64,000 bases of DNA from Planctomycetota bacterium (GCA_029260795.1 JAJDCO010000057.1:82003-146002); one strand, 5' to 3'; numbered from the stretch's first letter, positions 1 to 9,482 are shown. Notes: a model not told the origin generated them from the sequence alone. A program made the numbers and translations.

Positions 1-2
1 CC

Positions 3-3000
3 AATGGCCGGTGGTTGCCGATCTCGCATTGTCGCGACTGCGGCGCGGATGGCTTCGCGACGGCCAAGCGAGAGGGCGAGACTCAGCTACTCGATCAGGT
101 TCCGGTCATCGGCGAGGCGTGGCTGCAGGAGAGCTCGGGCTGCCGCTTCGTCGTACCGGGTCACCTGGACGACGAGGAAGGCAGCAACTTGCACCTGTGT
201 GCGAGCTGCTTGCGACTGGGCACCGACGAGTCGCCCTGCGCTTGCCACGAGAACAACCCTCCTCGGATCCCCATTCACCTCGCCGCGGCCGTCTCTGACG
301 AGAAGTCCAAGCGCTTCCTGAAGAAGTGCCCGTCCTGCGGCAACGAGGACGTGCTCGGGATCCTCGGCTCGCGGGCCGCCAGCTTGCTCAGCGTCGCGAT
401 CAGTCACCTCTTCTCCTCGCCGTTCAACACCGACAAGAAGCTGTTGGCCTTCACGGACTCGGTGCAGGACGCCTCCCATCGAGCGGGCTTTTTCGGCGCG
501 CGGACCTATCGCTTCAACCTGCGTACGGCGATCCAGTCGGTGCTCGAGAGCTCGGAGGGGGACGTTCCCCTCACGGAGCTGCCCCGGCGCATGTTGTCGC
601 ATTGGCAAGAGCGGCTCAGCGATCCCAAGCGCCTCGTCGCCACTCTGCTACCACCGGATCTTCGGAGCCTGCCCAGCTACGAGTCCTACCTCGAGCGAGG
701 CGGAAGTCAGCCACCGACCCGGCTGCGAGACGACCTCATCCGTCGGCTGGGCTGGGAAGCGACGATGGAGTACGGCCTCAACGCCAGTGTGGGTCGGACG
801 CTCGAGGGCACGCTCTGCTCGACGGTCGCCGTCGATCAGAAGCGGCTGGCGCGGGCCACCGAGCGGCTGCACCTCGAGCTGCAGGAGCGCACGATCCTGC
901 CGGCGCTCTTCGAGATTCAGCCGCACCAGGTCGAGACCTTCCTCGAGGGATTGTTGCGGCGCTTGCGGCACCGCGGCGGGGTCTTTCATGAGCTCCTCGG
1001 AAGCTACGTGAAAAGCTCGGGCGCGTGGATCTTCCTGACCAAGCCCAAGAACCACCTCGTCTCGCCGTTCCATCGCGGTAGCGTCTTGCCGCGGTTCCTG
1101 CTCGAGCGGTGGTCGGGCAAGAAGAAGCCGGTCTTCGACCTGATGGCCAGCAGCGCCAGCGCGGGCACCTGGCTGCGCGACTGGGCGGCGAGGTGTCTGG
1201 GCGTCGATCGTCGCGACCCGGGCATCAATGATCTCGTGCGTGAGGCGGCCAAGTCGCTCCATCAGGCTGGGGCGTTCTGGAAGGTCACGACCCCGAAGCA
1301 CGGAGAGGCGTGGGGGATCGACCCGGCGGCCTTATCGGTGACGAAGGCGGTCAACGTCCTACAATGCTCGAGCTGTCGCCGCGAGGTCGTCGTGCCCGAG
1401 CGTGACGTCGGACTGTGGACGGACCGCCCGTGCCCGAAGTACCGCTGCGAGGGTCGGCTCGACATCATCGCGGGCGAGGGCGACAGCTACTACGAGAAGA
1501 TCTTTCGCTCGGGTCGCATCCAGCGGATCTTTCCCGCCGAGCACACGGGCCTCCTTTCCCGCGAGGAGCGCGAGAAGATCGAGGAGAGCTTCAAGTCCGG
1601 CCTCGCCGCCGACGCCCCGAACCTCTTCGTGTGCACGCCCACGCTCGAGATGGGCATCGACATCGGCGACTTGTCGGCGACGGTGCTCTGCTCGGTGCCG
1701 CCGACGACGGCCAATTACCTCCAGCGGGTCGGGCGCGCCGGGCGCAAGACCGGCAACGCCGTGTGTCTGACGACCGCCGGATCTCGCCCGCACGATCTCT
1801 ACTTTCACGCCCAGCCCCTCGAGATGCTCGCCGGCGAGGTGCTGCCACCGGGCTGCTTCCTCGATGCGCCCGAGATGCTCAAGCGCCAGCTGGTGGCCTT
1901 CGCGATGGATACCTGGGCGCGGAGCGAGACCGACGTCCAGATTCCGCGGCAGACGCGGTACCTGCTGGGCAAGTCGGGAGAAGAGCGATTCCCGGGCAAG
2001 TTCCTCGAGTTCTACCGGCGAGAGGCCGAGGGGATCATCCGCGGCTTCCTGGAGCGCTTTGGTGACGAGATCTCCGACGAGAACGCGAAGCGCCTCGAGG
2101 AGTTCGGCCGTGCCGAGAACGTCACTGCCTTGATCGATGGCGCGTTTCAGCGCGTGGCTGACGAGCGCAAGGATCTCAAGGGCATTCAGTCGCGGGCTCG
2201 GAAGCGTCGGCAGCAGATCGAGGCCCAGCCGGAGACCGTCGACGACCCCGAAACCGAGATCGCCGAGCTGAACGAGACGATCCACGCGGTCGGGCACCTC
2301 TGGAACGAGCTCGGAAAGAAGTACCCCCTCAACGTGCTGACCGATGAGGGCATCCTGCCCAACTACGCCTTCCCCGAGCCCGGAGTCCGACTCGACTCGG
2401 TCGTCTCGCATCAGACCGACGATGGGCGTCGTCGCTACGAGTCACACGAGTACTGGCGCCCGGCGAGCACGGCGATCCGGGAGCTGGCGCCGTTCAATAC
2501 CTTCTATGCCGAGGGGCGGAAGGTGAAGGTCGACGAGATCGACGTCGGCACCCGCGATCTCAGCAAGGTCGAGACCTGGCGGCTGTGCCCGGAGTGCAGC
2601 CACATGAAGCGCATCCACGAGGAGGAATCGATCGAGGCTCAGTGCCCTCGCTGCAACAGCACGGGCTGGGCGGACACGGGGCAGCGGTGCTCACTGGTGC
2701 ACTTCCGACGCTCGCGCTCGCTGGCGAATCGCCTCGATGCCTCGACCGTCGACGACACCGACGATCGGGACAGCGAACGCTACGAGGTCCAGGATCTGAT
2801 CGACGTCGGGCCCGATCAATGGCAAGGCGCAAAGCTGATGGAGGCGCTGCCTTTCGGCTACGAGCTGCTGCAGAAGCTGGACCTGCGCGAGCTCAACTTC
2901 GGCGCCCGCGAGCCGCGCTCGGTCATCAAGGTCAACGGCGTCGGCATCCAGAGTTCGGGCTTCGAGGTCTGCCTCGACTGCGGCAAGGTCAAGCGGCCCA

Positions 3001-4883
3001 AGTCGAAGGAGCTCATGCATTCGGCGCAGTGCCGCGCGAAGCGCGATCCGAAGCGGCAGCGCGTCGAGACGCTGTTCTTGTACCGGCAGATCCAGTCGGA
3101 GGCGATCCGCATCCTTCTGCCGGTAGCCGAGATCGACGTCGATAGTGAGCGCGCCTCATTCAAGGCGGCGCTGGACCTGGGGCTGCGGCGCCGATTCCAA
3201 GGCAACCCCGGACACCTGCAGGTGCGGTTCCAGCGCGAGCCGCTTCCGGGCGGGGGACACCGACAGTTCGTGGTGCTCTTCGACGCCGTGCCCGGCGGCA
3301 CTGGCTACTTGGCCGAACTGTGGCACGGCCACGTGTTCCTCGACGTCCTGGAAGAGGCGCGGCGAGCGCTGCAGGCGTGCGTCTGTCAGCAGGATGCGCA
3401 GAAGGACGGCTGCTATCGGTGCCTGTACGCCTACCAGGTGCAGCGCGACCTCGAGCAGGTGTCCAGCCGCCGGGCGCAACAGCTCCTGGGCAAGATCCTG
3501 GAAGCCAGGCCGGAGCTGCGCGAGGTCGACACGCTCTCCAACGTGAGCCTGGCCAATCGTCTCGAGAGCGAGCTCGAGACGCGCTTCGTCAAAGCGCTGC
3601 AGGCTAGGGCCGACAAGGCCGCCGACGCCTCGATGGAGGAGGTCATCCGAGGAGGCGAAATGCGGTGGCGCATTCGGATCGGGGAGCAAGTGTGGGAGCT
3701 GCGCACGCAGGTGGAGCTGGGGCGCCGGGAGGGCATCTCGGTTGCGACGCGCGCCGATTTCGTGATCTCGCCGCTTGGGCACGAGGGCAAATCGATCGTC
3801 GTCTACACGGACGGCTTCGAGTTTCACGCGTGTCCGGGGGAGGAGCGCGGGCGCATCGGCGATGACATCTTGAAGCGGCGAGCGATCCTGGCGGCGGGCC
3901 GGCATCACGTGTGGTCGGTGACCTGGAAGGACGTCGAGGCGTTCGAGAAGCGCGATCGGGACGGTGGCGGCGCGAAGCTGTTCGAGGCGCTGGACGGCAG
4001 GACCTCGGTGAACCTGCAGAAGCGCTACGGCGCGACCGATTTGCCCAAGGGTCTGGAGCGGCAGGGCTCGATGGACTTGCTTTGGTCGTTTCTCGAGCGG
4101 CCGAGTGAGGAGCGGTGGGCGCGTCAGGTTGGGGTGGCACTTTTGACCTGGATCTCGGCGACGGATCGATACGGCCCGGCAGTGCTGCAACCGTTCGAGA
4201 ATCAGTTGCTCGAGGAGCGGGCGAGGTTCGAAGCGCCTGCGGGGCCGGATTTTGATCCTGAGTCCGATCGATCGATTGGGCGGATCCATCTGGGGCCGGC
4301 TGCGTCTTGGTTGGCGCAGATGCCGGTGAGCCCGGAACCGCCCTTGGACTCGCTGCGCGTCGTCCTCCGCCTCTTCGACGAGCAGGCTCTCAGGGAATCC
4401 ACGGACTTCGTCGCCGAGTGGCGAGGCTTTTTGCAGGCGTGGAACCTATTGCAATTTCAGCCCAACGTCGAGGTCGTGAGCTCGGAGCTCCTGATGGAGA
4501 TCGAGCCCGAAGCCACCTTGCCGCAACTCCATCCCGGTAGCCTGGCGGCCGAGCCGGGCCCGGAGTATGGTGCGGCGAAGGACGAGGAGCTGGAGAGCTT
4601 CCTCGAGTGGGTCAGCGAGGCGGCTGGGTTCTTGGTGAGAGCCGTTCGAGCCGAGGGGCTGCCCCTGCCGGCCGAAGACTTCGAGCTCGAGATACCGGGT
4701 GGCGGCTGCGGGCCCGAGCCTGAGCTCGCCTGGCCGGATCAGAAGGTGGCGGTGCTGTCGGATCGTCAGCTCGAGGATCGCGAAGCCTTCGAGGAGGCGG
4801 GGTGGCAGGTGTTCGAGACGAGCATGGAGGCCGCGGAGATCGTGGCGGCCCTGAGAGCAGCGGACACGAGCGGGGGTGATTGA
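3..4883 (+). CDS. YprA/MZB (DUF1998)-type superfamily 2 helicase, 5'-truncated by window edge
   Basis: About 1,626 residues are visible; the reading frame runs in from the left edge, so the first RecA domain (Walker A, DExH) is missing. The second RecA domain shows an FTDSVQDASHRAGF block, a TPTLEMGIDIGDLSA motif V and a YLQRVGRAGRKTG motif VI. Several CxxC pairs (start of the window, around residues 440-480 and 860-890) look like zinc sites. A DUF1998/MZB module follows, with PGGTGYLAELW and a CVC...DGCYRCLYAY cluster. After it comes a nuclease-like region (RADFVISP, VVYTDGFEFH, GRHHVWSVTW), then about 250 unassigned residues. Helicases of this class occur in Druantia (DruE), DISARM and Dpd systems. 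The stop overlaps the region of the next start, so the UvrD-type gene is translationally coupled. Helicase family is secure; a defence role is inferred from family and neighbours. Confidence 0.9.
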   Translation, partial: NGRWLPISHCRDCGADGFATAKREGETQLLDQVPVIGEAWLQESSGCRFVVPGHLDDEEGSNLHLCASCLRLGTDESPCACHENNPPRIPIHLAAAVSDEKSKRFLKKCPSCGNEDVLGILGSRAASLLSVAISHLFSSPFNTDKKLLAFTDSVQDASHRAGFFGARTYRFNLRTAIQSVLESSEGDVPLTELPRRMLSHWQERLSDPKRLVATLLPPDLRSLPSYESYLERGGSQPPTRLRDDLIRRLGWEATMEYGLNASVGRTLEGTLCSTVAVDQKRLARATERLHLELQERTILPALFEIQPHQVETFLEGLLRRLRHRGGVFHELLGSYVKSSGAWIFLTKPKNHLVSPFHRGSVLPRFLLERWSGKKKPVFDLMASSASAGTWLRDWAARCLGVDRRDPGINDLVREAAKSLHQAGAFWKVTTPKHGEAWGIDPAALSVTKAVNVLQCSSCRREVVVPERDVGLWTDRPCPKYRCEGRLDIIAGEGDSYYEKIFRSGRIQRIFPAEHTGLLSREEREKIEESFKSGLAADAPNLFVCTPTLEMGIDIGDLSATVLCSVPPTTANYLQRVGRAGRKTGNAVCLTTAGSRPHDLYFHAQPLEMLAGEVLPPGCFLDAPEMLKRQLVAFAMDTWARSETDVQIPRQTRYLLGKSGEERFPGKFLEFYRREAEGIIRGFLERFGDEISDENAKRLEEFGRAENVTALIDGAFQRVADERKDLKGIQSRARKRRQQIEAQPETVDDPETEIAELNETIHAVGHLWNELGKKYPLNVLTDEGILPNYAFPEPGVRLDSVVSHQTDDGRRRYESHEYWRPASTAIRELAPFNTFYAEGRKVKVDEIDVGTRDLSKVETWRLCPECSHMKRIHEEESIEAQCPRCNSTGWADTGQRCSLVHFRRSRSLANRLDASTVDDTDDRDSERYEVQDLIDVGPDQWQGAKLMEALPFGYELLQKLDLRELNFGAREPRSVIKVNGVGIQSSGFEVCLDCGKVKRPKSKELMHSAQCRAKRDPKRQRVETLFLYRQIQSEAIRILLPVAEIDVDSERASFKAALDLGLRRRFQGNPGHLQVRFQREPLPGGGHRQFVVLFDAVPGGTGYLAELWHGHVFLDVLEEARRALQACVCQQDAQKDGCYRCLYAYQVQRDLEQVSSRRAQQLLGKILEARPELREVDTLSNVSLANRLESELETRFVKALQARADKAADASMEEVIRGGEMRWRIRIGEQVWELRTQVELGRREGISVATRADFVISPLGHEGKSIVVYTDGFEFHACPGEERGRIGDDILKRRAILAAGRHHVWSVTWKDVEAFEKRDRDGGGAKLFEALDGRTSVNLQKRYGATDLPKGLERQGSMDLLWSFLERPSEERWARQVGVALLTWISATDRYGPAVLQPFENQLLEERARFEAPAGPDFDPESDRSIGRIHLGPAASWLAQMPVSPEPPLDSLRVVLRLFDEQALRESTDFVAEWRGFLQAWNLLQFQPNVEVVSSELLMEIEPEATLPQLHPGSLAAEPGPEYGAAKDEELESFLEWVSEAAGFLVRAVRAEGLPLPAEDFELEIPGGGCGPEPELAWPDQKVAVLSDRQLEDREAFEEAGWQVFETSMEAAEIVAALRAADTSGGD

Positions 4884-4885
4884 GA

Positions 4886-7036
4886 ATGGTCAGCGCGCGA
4901 GTGGCATTCTCGAAGGACTTCCTGGAGGCGTACTCTCGGCTGCCCAAGAAGGTGCAGAAGAAGGTCCGCGAGTTCACCGAGAAGTTTCAGGCCGATCCGA
5001 CGCAGCCGGGCATCAACTTCGAGCGCCTCGAGACCTGCGATGACAAGGTCCGGAGCGTGCGCGTCGGACAGGACTATCGCGCGATCGTCGTGCGTCCGCC
5101 GCGCGGGGACGTGTTCCTGTGCGTGTGGGTCGACCACCACGATGACGCCTACCGCTGGGCGCAGAGCCGGCGCTTCGAGGTGAACCCAGTCGTCGGATCG
5201 TTTCAAGTCTTCCAAGAGCTGCCGGGCGGCGAGCTGGAGACGACGACCGCCACGGCGACGGCCGAGTGGGATGAGAAGGGCCAAAGACTCTTCAGCGCGT
5301 TCGACGACGAGGAGCTGCTCTTGGGCGGCGTGCCCGAGCCGCTGCTGCCAGCGGTGCGGAAGATCCACACCGAAGGCGAGCTGGACGAGCTGGCGCAGTA
5401 CCTGCCCGAGGAGGCTCAGGAGCTCCTGTACCTCCTGGCGTCCGGATACAGCTTCTGGGACGCGATCGAGGAGGCGGACCGCGCCAAGGAGAAGCCGGCC
5501 AAGGTCGACACCGAAGACTTCGCCAAGGCGCTCGAGCAGCCCGAATCTCAGCGCTCCTTCACCATCCCGAAGGACGAGCAAGAGCTCGACGAGATGCTGG
5601 CCGCGCCGCTGGCCAAGTGGCGCATCTTCCTGCACCCGAGCCAGCGGAAGCTGGTGCGCATGCAGGCCAACGGGCCGGTGCGGGTGCTCGGTGGGGCGGG
5701 GACGGGCAAGACCGTCGTCTTGATGCATCGCGCGAATTACTTGGCCGGCGAAGAGTTCACGGGCAAGGACGATCGAGTCCTGGTCACGACGTTCACGAAG
5801 AACCTCGCGCTCGACCTGAAGACCAACCTGAAGAATCTCTGCGGCGAAGAAGCCTTCGGCCGACTCGAGGTGACCCACCTCCACGCCTGGGCCTTCAACC
5901 TGCTGAAGCGTGCGGGGCTCAAGACGAAGGTGGTGCGCGCCGAGGACCGGTCCACCTTGTTCGACCAGGCGATCTCCGAGGCGGCCGAAGGGGAAGAGTT
6001 TCCGTCGTCCTTCTACCCGGAGGAGTGGGACCGCGTCGTCCAGCAGCAGGACGTCGACAACAAAGACGCCTACCTCGCCGCTCGCCGTACGGGCCGAGGA
6101 ACGCGGATCGGCAAACGGCAGCGCGTCCAGGTTTGGAGAGTGCTCGGGCGGTACCGGGAGCTCCTCGAGAAGAGGGGCCTGCTCGAGTGGCCGGACGTGA
6201 TCCGCGAGGCGAGGCTGTACCTGGACAAGCAGGCGGTGCGATTGCCCTATCGGGCGCTGCTGGCGGACGAGGTTCAGGACTTCTCAGCCAACGAGCTGAA
6301 GCTGCTGCGAGCCATCGCACCCGAAGGCAAGAACACGTTGTTCCTGGTCGGCGACGGGCACCAGCGGATCTACGGCTCACCGGTCACGCTCGGGAGCTGC
6401 GGCATCGAGATCCGCGGCCGCTCCAAGCGTCTGAAGATCAATTACCGCACGACCGAGACGATCTCGCGGCGAGCGATGGCCGTGCTCAAGGGCTGGTCGA
6501 TCGACGACCTCGACGGTCACGAGGACACCCTCAAGGGCTACCGGTCGCTGCGAGGCGGAGTCACACCGCACATCGAGGTCTTCACGAAGGAGGCCCAAGA
6601 AGCCGAGCTCATTCGCTCGACGATCGAACGCTGGCTCGCCGAGAAGGACGACGAAGGGAATCCCCGAGTGACGCCCGATGCCATCTGCCTGGCCGCCCGG
6701 TCGAACAAGGACATCGCCGAGCGCTACCAGCCGATCCTCGAGAGCGCCGGTTACGAGACCGTCCTCGTGAAGCGCGACCCCGAGTCCGAAGCCAAGAAGT
6801 CCGGCATCCGCCTGGCGACCATGCATCGATTGAAGGGGCTCGAGTTCTCGAGAGTGCTGCTCGTCGGTGTCCAAGACGGCAAGCTACCGCTCCCCCTGAG
6901 CGAGGCCCCCGACGAAGTCAGCGAGAAAGAGCACGAGCTTCAAGAGCGCTGCCTCTTCTACGTGGCGGCGACCCGAGCGCGGGATGAGTTGGTGGTGACG
7001 GGGTTTGGAAAGGCGAGTGCGTTTCTCTTGAAGTAA
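4886..7036 (+). CDS. RelE/ParE-like domain fused to UvrD/Rep-type helicase
   Basis: A 716-residue superfamily 1 helicase with an unusual N-terminus. Residues about 1-95 look like a RelE/ParE toxin fold (VAFSKDFLEAYSRLPKK, then VRSVRVGQDYRAIVVR and a VWVDHHDDAYRWA end). The helicase part has Walker A GGAGTGKT near residue 270, motif II as DEVQD (commonly DEAQD/DExQD) near 460, motif III GDGHQRIYG near 488, motif V MHRLKGLEFSRV and motif VI FYVAATRARDEL near 695. ATG at 4886 is preferred to TTG at 4880 because GGGGGTG sits just upstream. The gene starts 2 bases after the stop of the YprA-type helicase. Typical RelE catalytic residues cannot be assigned with certainty, so the domain may bind RNA, DNA or protein rather than act as an RNase. 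It probably works with the upstream helicase on nucleic acid. Confidence 0.9.
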   Translation: MVSARVAFSKDFLEAYSRLPKKVQKKVREFTEKFQADPTQPGINFERLETCDDKVRSVRVGQDYRAIVVRPPRGDVFLCVWVDHHDDAYRWAQSRRFEVNPVVGSFQVFQELPGGELETTTATATAEWDEKGQRLFSAFDDEELLLGGVPEPLLPAVRKIHTEGELDELAQYLPEEAQELLYLLASGYSFWDAIEEADRAKEKPAKVDTEDFAKALEQPESQRSFTIPKDEQELDEMLAAPLAKWRIFLHPSQRKLVRMQANGPVRVLGGAGTGKTVVLMHRANYLAGEEFTGKDDRVLVTTFTKNLALDLKTNLKNLCGEEAFGRLEVTHLHAWAFNLLKRAGLKTKVVRAEDRSTLFDQAISEAAEGEEFPSSFYPEEWDRVVQQQDVDNKDAYLAARRTGRGTRIGKRQRVQVWRVLGRYRELLEKRGLLEWPDVIREARLYLDKQAVRLPYRALLADEVQDFSANELKLLRAIAPEGKNTLFLVGDGHQRIYGSPVTLGSCGIEIRGRSKRLKINYRTTETISRRAMAVLKGWSIDDLDGHEDTLKGYRSLRGGVTPHIEVFTKEAQEAELIRSTIERWLAEKDDEGNPRVTPDAICLAARSNKDIAERYQPILESAGYETVLVKRDPESEAKKSGIRLATMHRLKGLEFSRVLLVGVQDGKLPLPLSEAPDEVSEKEHELQERCLFYVAATRARDELVVTGFGKASAFLLK

Positions 7037-7121
7037 TGGCTGTCACAGGCGATTCCCGGCGAGTTCGCAAGTGCAGCCGCCAATGTGAGAAATCAAGCTG
7101 CGGTGCCATGCAAGGGACATT

Positions 7122-7661
7122 ATGAAGGGCCAGGAATCTTGGATCGTCGTGCTCGCCGGCATCTCTTGGTGTATTGCGAGCGTTGGCTGCTCCTCGCTCG
7201 AGCCAGTACGGGCTCGAGAGCTCCCTCGAGAGGAAGTAGACGAGAGGAGCTACGAGATCGGCAAGCCTTTCGAGGGCATCCTGATCCGTCCTCGGCTAGG
7301 GCAAGGGACCTTTCGTATCGCAGTGAGCGATGCCTACGGTCGCGCGTGTGCCATCACCGGAGAGCACTCGCTTCCCGCGCTCGAGGCTGCGCATATTCGT
7401 CCCTACAGCGCAGGCGGCGATCATCGCGTGTCTAACGGTCTGCTGCTTCGTAGTGACGTGCACCGGCTCTTCGATCGCGGCTACGTGACGGTCACACCCG
7501 ACCTCGAGTTCCGCGTCGGCGAGCGGCTGCGCGACGACTGGCAGAACGGCCGGACCTACTACCCGCTGCACGGCCGCAAGATCGAGGTGCCCGCAGAGAG
7601 CACCGAGCGACCCGACCTCGAGCAACTCGAGTGGCACCGCGATCGAATCTTCTTGGGCTGA
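7122..7661 (+). CDS. HNH endonuclease, short form with hydrophobic N-terminus
   Basis: A 179-residue protein whose residues about 60-179 match the HNH nuclease type that often lies in defence islands: GQGTFRIAVSDAYGRACAIT, then LEAAHIRPY (first His), VSNGLLLRSDVHRLFD and a final LEQLEWHRDRIFL. Family members I know usually carry a much longer N-terminal region. Here only about 55 residues precede the core, and they resemble a lipoprotein or signal peptide (WIVVLAGISWCIASVGCSS). AAGGGA five bases before the ATG supports this start, so the short N-terminus is probably translated. It may be a 5'-truncated relic that acquired a new start, or a real membrane-anchored nuclease. It lies 85 bases after the UvrD-type gene on the same strand. 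Confidence 0.8.
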   Translation: MKGQESWIVVLAGISWCIASVGCSSLEPVRARELPREEVDERSYEIGKPFEGILIRPRLGQGTFRIAVSDAYGRACAITGEHSLPALEAAHIRPYSAGGDHRVSNGLLLRSDVHRLFDRGYVTVTPDLEFRVGERLRDDWQNGRTYYPLHGRKIEVPAESTERPDLEQLEWHRDRIFLG

Positions 7662-8047
7662 GTACCTCCTTCGAGGTTGGGGCTCGTGTCGGGCGGTTGA
7701 GTCGGCCACGATCTAGCCGCACGAATTGGATGGAGATTCACGGATTGAATCCCAGTGGCAGTTCGACCGGTGGGCTCCGGTGTCCGCCAGCTCGTCGAGC
7801 TTGAGGGGATGGCTGGCCAGGCCCGCGTGACAGTCCAGTCGGGCCGCGGTTCTTGGCGGCCGTGGCTCTCGTGAAACGGTTGGGGTACCCGGGCTAAAGA
7901 GGCCGCTGCCGATCGACACATGGCTGGTCGCAGCGACTTGACGATCGATGCTCCTTAGTAAAGGATGCGTTCCTAGTGGCCAGGCTAAGGAACGACTCCG
8001 TGACGAGTGAGCCTGGTTGCCCAGGAGTTCGTGACGAGCTTCGACCG
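7662..8047. other. Intergenic region between HNH and fic genes
   Basis: I see no convincing gene here. The stretch carries a short degenerate segment at about 7735-7770 that resembles, on the minus strand, the last codons of the HNH nuclease (codons for HWD next to an Ile). It pairs as an imperfect direct repeat with 9448-9464 beyond the fic gene. Confidence 0.5.
7749..7767. repeat. Imperfect direct repeat flanking fic (partner 9448-9464)
   Basis: ATCCCAGTGGCAGTTCGAC here and ATCCCAGTGCCAGTCGA at 9448-9464 are in the same orientation and bracket the fic gene. Both resemble the reverse complement of the HNH gene's 3' end (codons for LEWHRDRIF). They may be scars of past cassette exchange. The match is short, so chance or shared ancestry of HNH 3' ends are both possible. 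Confidence 0.35.
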
Positions 8048-9232
8048 ATGGAACGTCGGAAGACCGGGACTTACGAGAGAACGACGGTGGCCGGAGAAGA
8101 GGTCGCGGCGTTCGTTCCCGCATCCTTGCCGCCGTGCGATCCGCCGCTGCTTTTGGACGACGAGGCCCGTGAGCAGCTCCAGGAGGCGACGGCCGCCTTG
8201 GCGCGACTCGAGTTGGCGGGTGAGATGGTGCCTTCGCTCGATTGGTTCCTGTATGCCTTCGTCCGCAAAGAAGCGGTCGTTTCCTCGCAGATCGAGGGAA
8301 CTCAGGCGACCCTGGTCGACCTGCTCACCTACGAGGCCGACGAGTCCGCCGGCCCTCCCAGCGCGGATGTCGAAGAGGTCTGCAACTACCTCGAAGCGCT
8401 CGCCTACGCTCGTGGGCAGCTTGCCGATCCGCGCGGGCTTCCCTTGTCGATGCGCCTCTTGAACGAGGCCCACCGTCGTCTGATTCAGGGCGCTCGCGGC
8501 GCCGACCGATCGCCCGGCGAGGCTCGGCGGTCTCAGAACTGGATCGGAGGCACCCGGCCCGGCCTCGCCGCTTTCGTCCCTCCGCCGCCACATCCACTCG
8601 ACGACCTGATCTCGGGCTTCGAGAAGTACCTCCACAGCGATGACGACCTTCCGCCACTCGTTCGGGCCGGCTTGCTGCACGCGCAGTTCGAGACCATCCA
8701 TCCCTATCTCGACGGAAACGGGCGAATCGGCCGCCTCTTGATCGCATTGCTGCTCGAGCAATGGGGGCTCCTGACGAAGCCGCTCCTCTACCTGAGTCTC
8801 TTCTTCAAGCGCCATCGCCACGAGTATTACCGCCGCCTCGGTGCCGTGCGGACGGAGGGAGACTGGGAGGGCTGGTCGAAGTTCTTCCTCGAGGGGGTGT
8901 CGACCGTCGCAGCGGAAGCCGTGGCATCGGCGCGAGAACTGTTCGCCCTCGTGGCGGAGGACCGCAAGCGCGTGCTCGGCCATGCCGGCGCGTCGGTCGC
9001 CGTCCTTCGGCTCTTCGAGCTGCTGCCTCGGAACCCGCTCCTGTCCGTTTCCACCGTGATGAAGCAACTCAGCGTGAGCAAGCCGACAGCGGGGCGGGCC
9101 GTGGAGGCGCTCGAAAAGGCCGGTATCCTCGTCGAGACCACGGGAAAGCGACGAGATCGCTCGTGGTCCTACCAGAGCTACCTCGATCGGCTACGGGTCG
9201 GTACCGAGCTCGAAGGTCCGCCGGAGAGTTGA
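8048..9232 (+). CDS. Fic family AMP-transferase with C-terminal winged helix
   Basis: A 394-residue Fic/DOC protein. The N-terminal helix carries the self-inhibition motif SSQIEGT (residues about 78-84, [S/T]xxxE[G/N]) typical of class II Fic enzymes. The catalytic loop is IHPYLDGNGRIGR (about 216-228) with the His, Asn and Arg residues needed for AMP transfer. Residues about 320-385 form a winged-helix DNA-binding domain (STVMKQLSVSKPTAGRAVEALEKAGI). The family N-terminus, ERRKTGTYERTTVAGEE, begins at ATG 8048; an upstream GTG at 7976 would add 24 residues unlike the family. Related proteins AMPylate GTPases or gyrase-like targets, often in toxin-antitoxin or stress settings. The target here is unknown. 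It is a single-gene unit next to the helicase/HNH block. Confidence 0.92.
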   Translation: MERRKTGTYERTTVAGEEVAAFVPASLPPCDPPLLLDDEAREQLQEATAALARLELAGEMVPSLDWFLYAFVRKEAVVSSQIEGTQATLVDLLTYEADESAGPPSADVEEVCNYLEALAYARGQLADPRGLPLSMRLLNEAHRRLIQGARGADRSPGEARRSQNWIGGTRPGLAAFVPPPPHPLDDLISGFEKYLHSDDDLPPLVRAGLLHAQFETIHPYLDGNGRIGRLLIALLLEQWGLLTKPLLYLSLFFKRHRHEYYRRLGAVRTEGDWEGWSKFFLEGVSTVAAEAVASARELFALVAEDRKRVLGHAGASVAVLRLFELLPRNPLLSVSTVMKQLSVSKPTAGRAVEALEKAGILVETTGKRRDRSWSYQSYLDRLRVGTELEGPPES

Positions 9233-9429
9233 AGCCTCGAGTGGTTTCGGGAGAAGCACTCAATGACCGGACACCTCGGCGACGCTGGAGTCGTCGCCGA
9301 CGCCCTCGCGGTCTACTCCTCACCCCGCGAGCGCCCTTCGCTCTCGCCGAGGCTTCGAAGCGCTCTCTCGGCTTCGCGGGCCCGGGTCCCGCCCTGGATG
9401 CCTGACTGCAACTGGCTGACTGGAAAACC

Positions 9430-9482
9430 TCAACTCATGAAGATCCGATCCCAGTGCCAGTCGAGTTGCTCGAGGTGCGTCC
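9430..9482 (-). pseudogene. Remnant of an HNH endonuclease 3' end
   Basis: On the minus strand about 17 codons read [22 protein letters not shown], closely matching the C-terminus of the intact HNH protein (DLEQLEWHRDRIFLG, stop). Nothing upstream in this frame continues the nuclease, so this is a fragment. It lies between fic and the tRNA-Pro, pointing the opposite way to the intact HNH gene. Confidence 0.5.
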
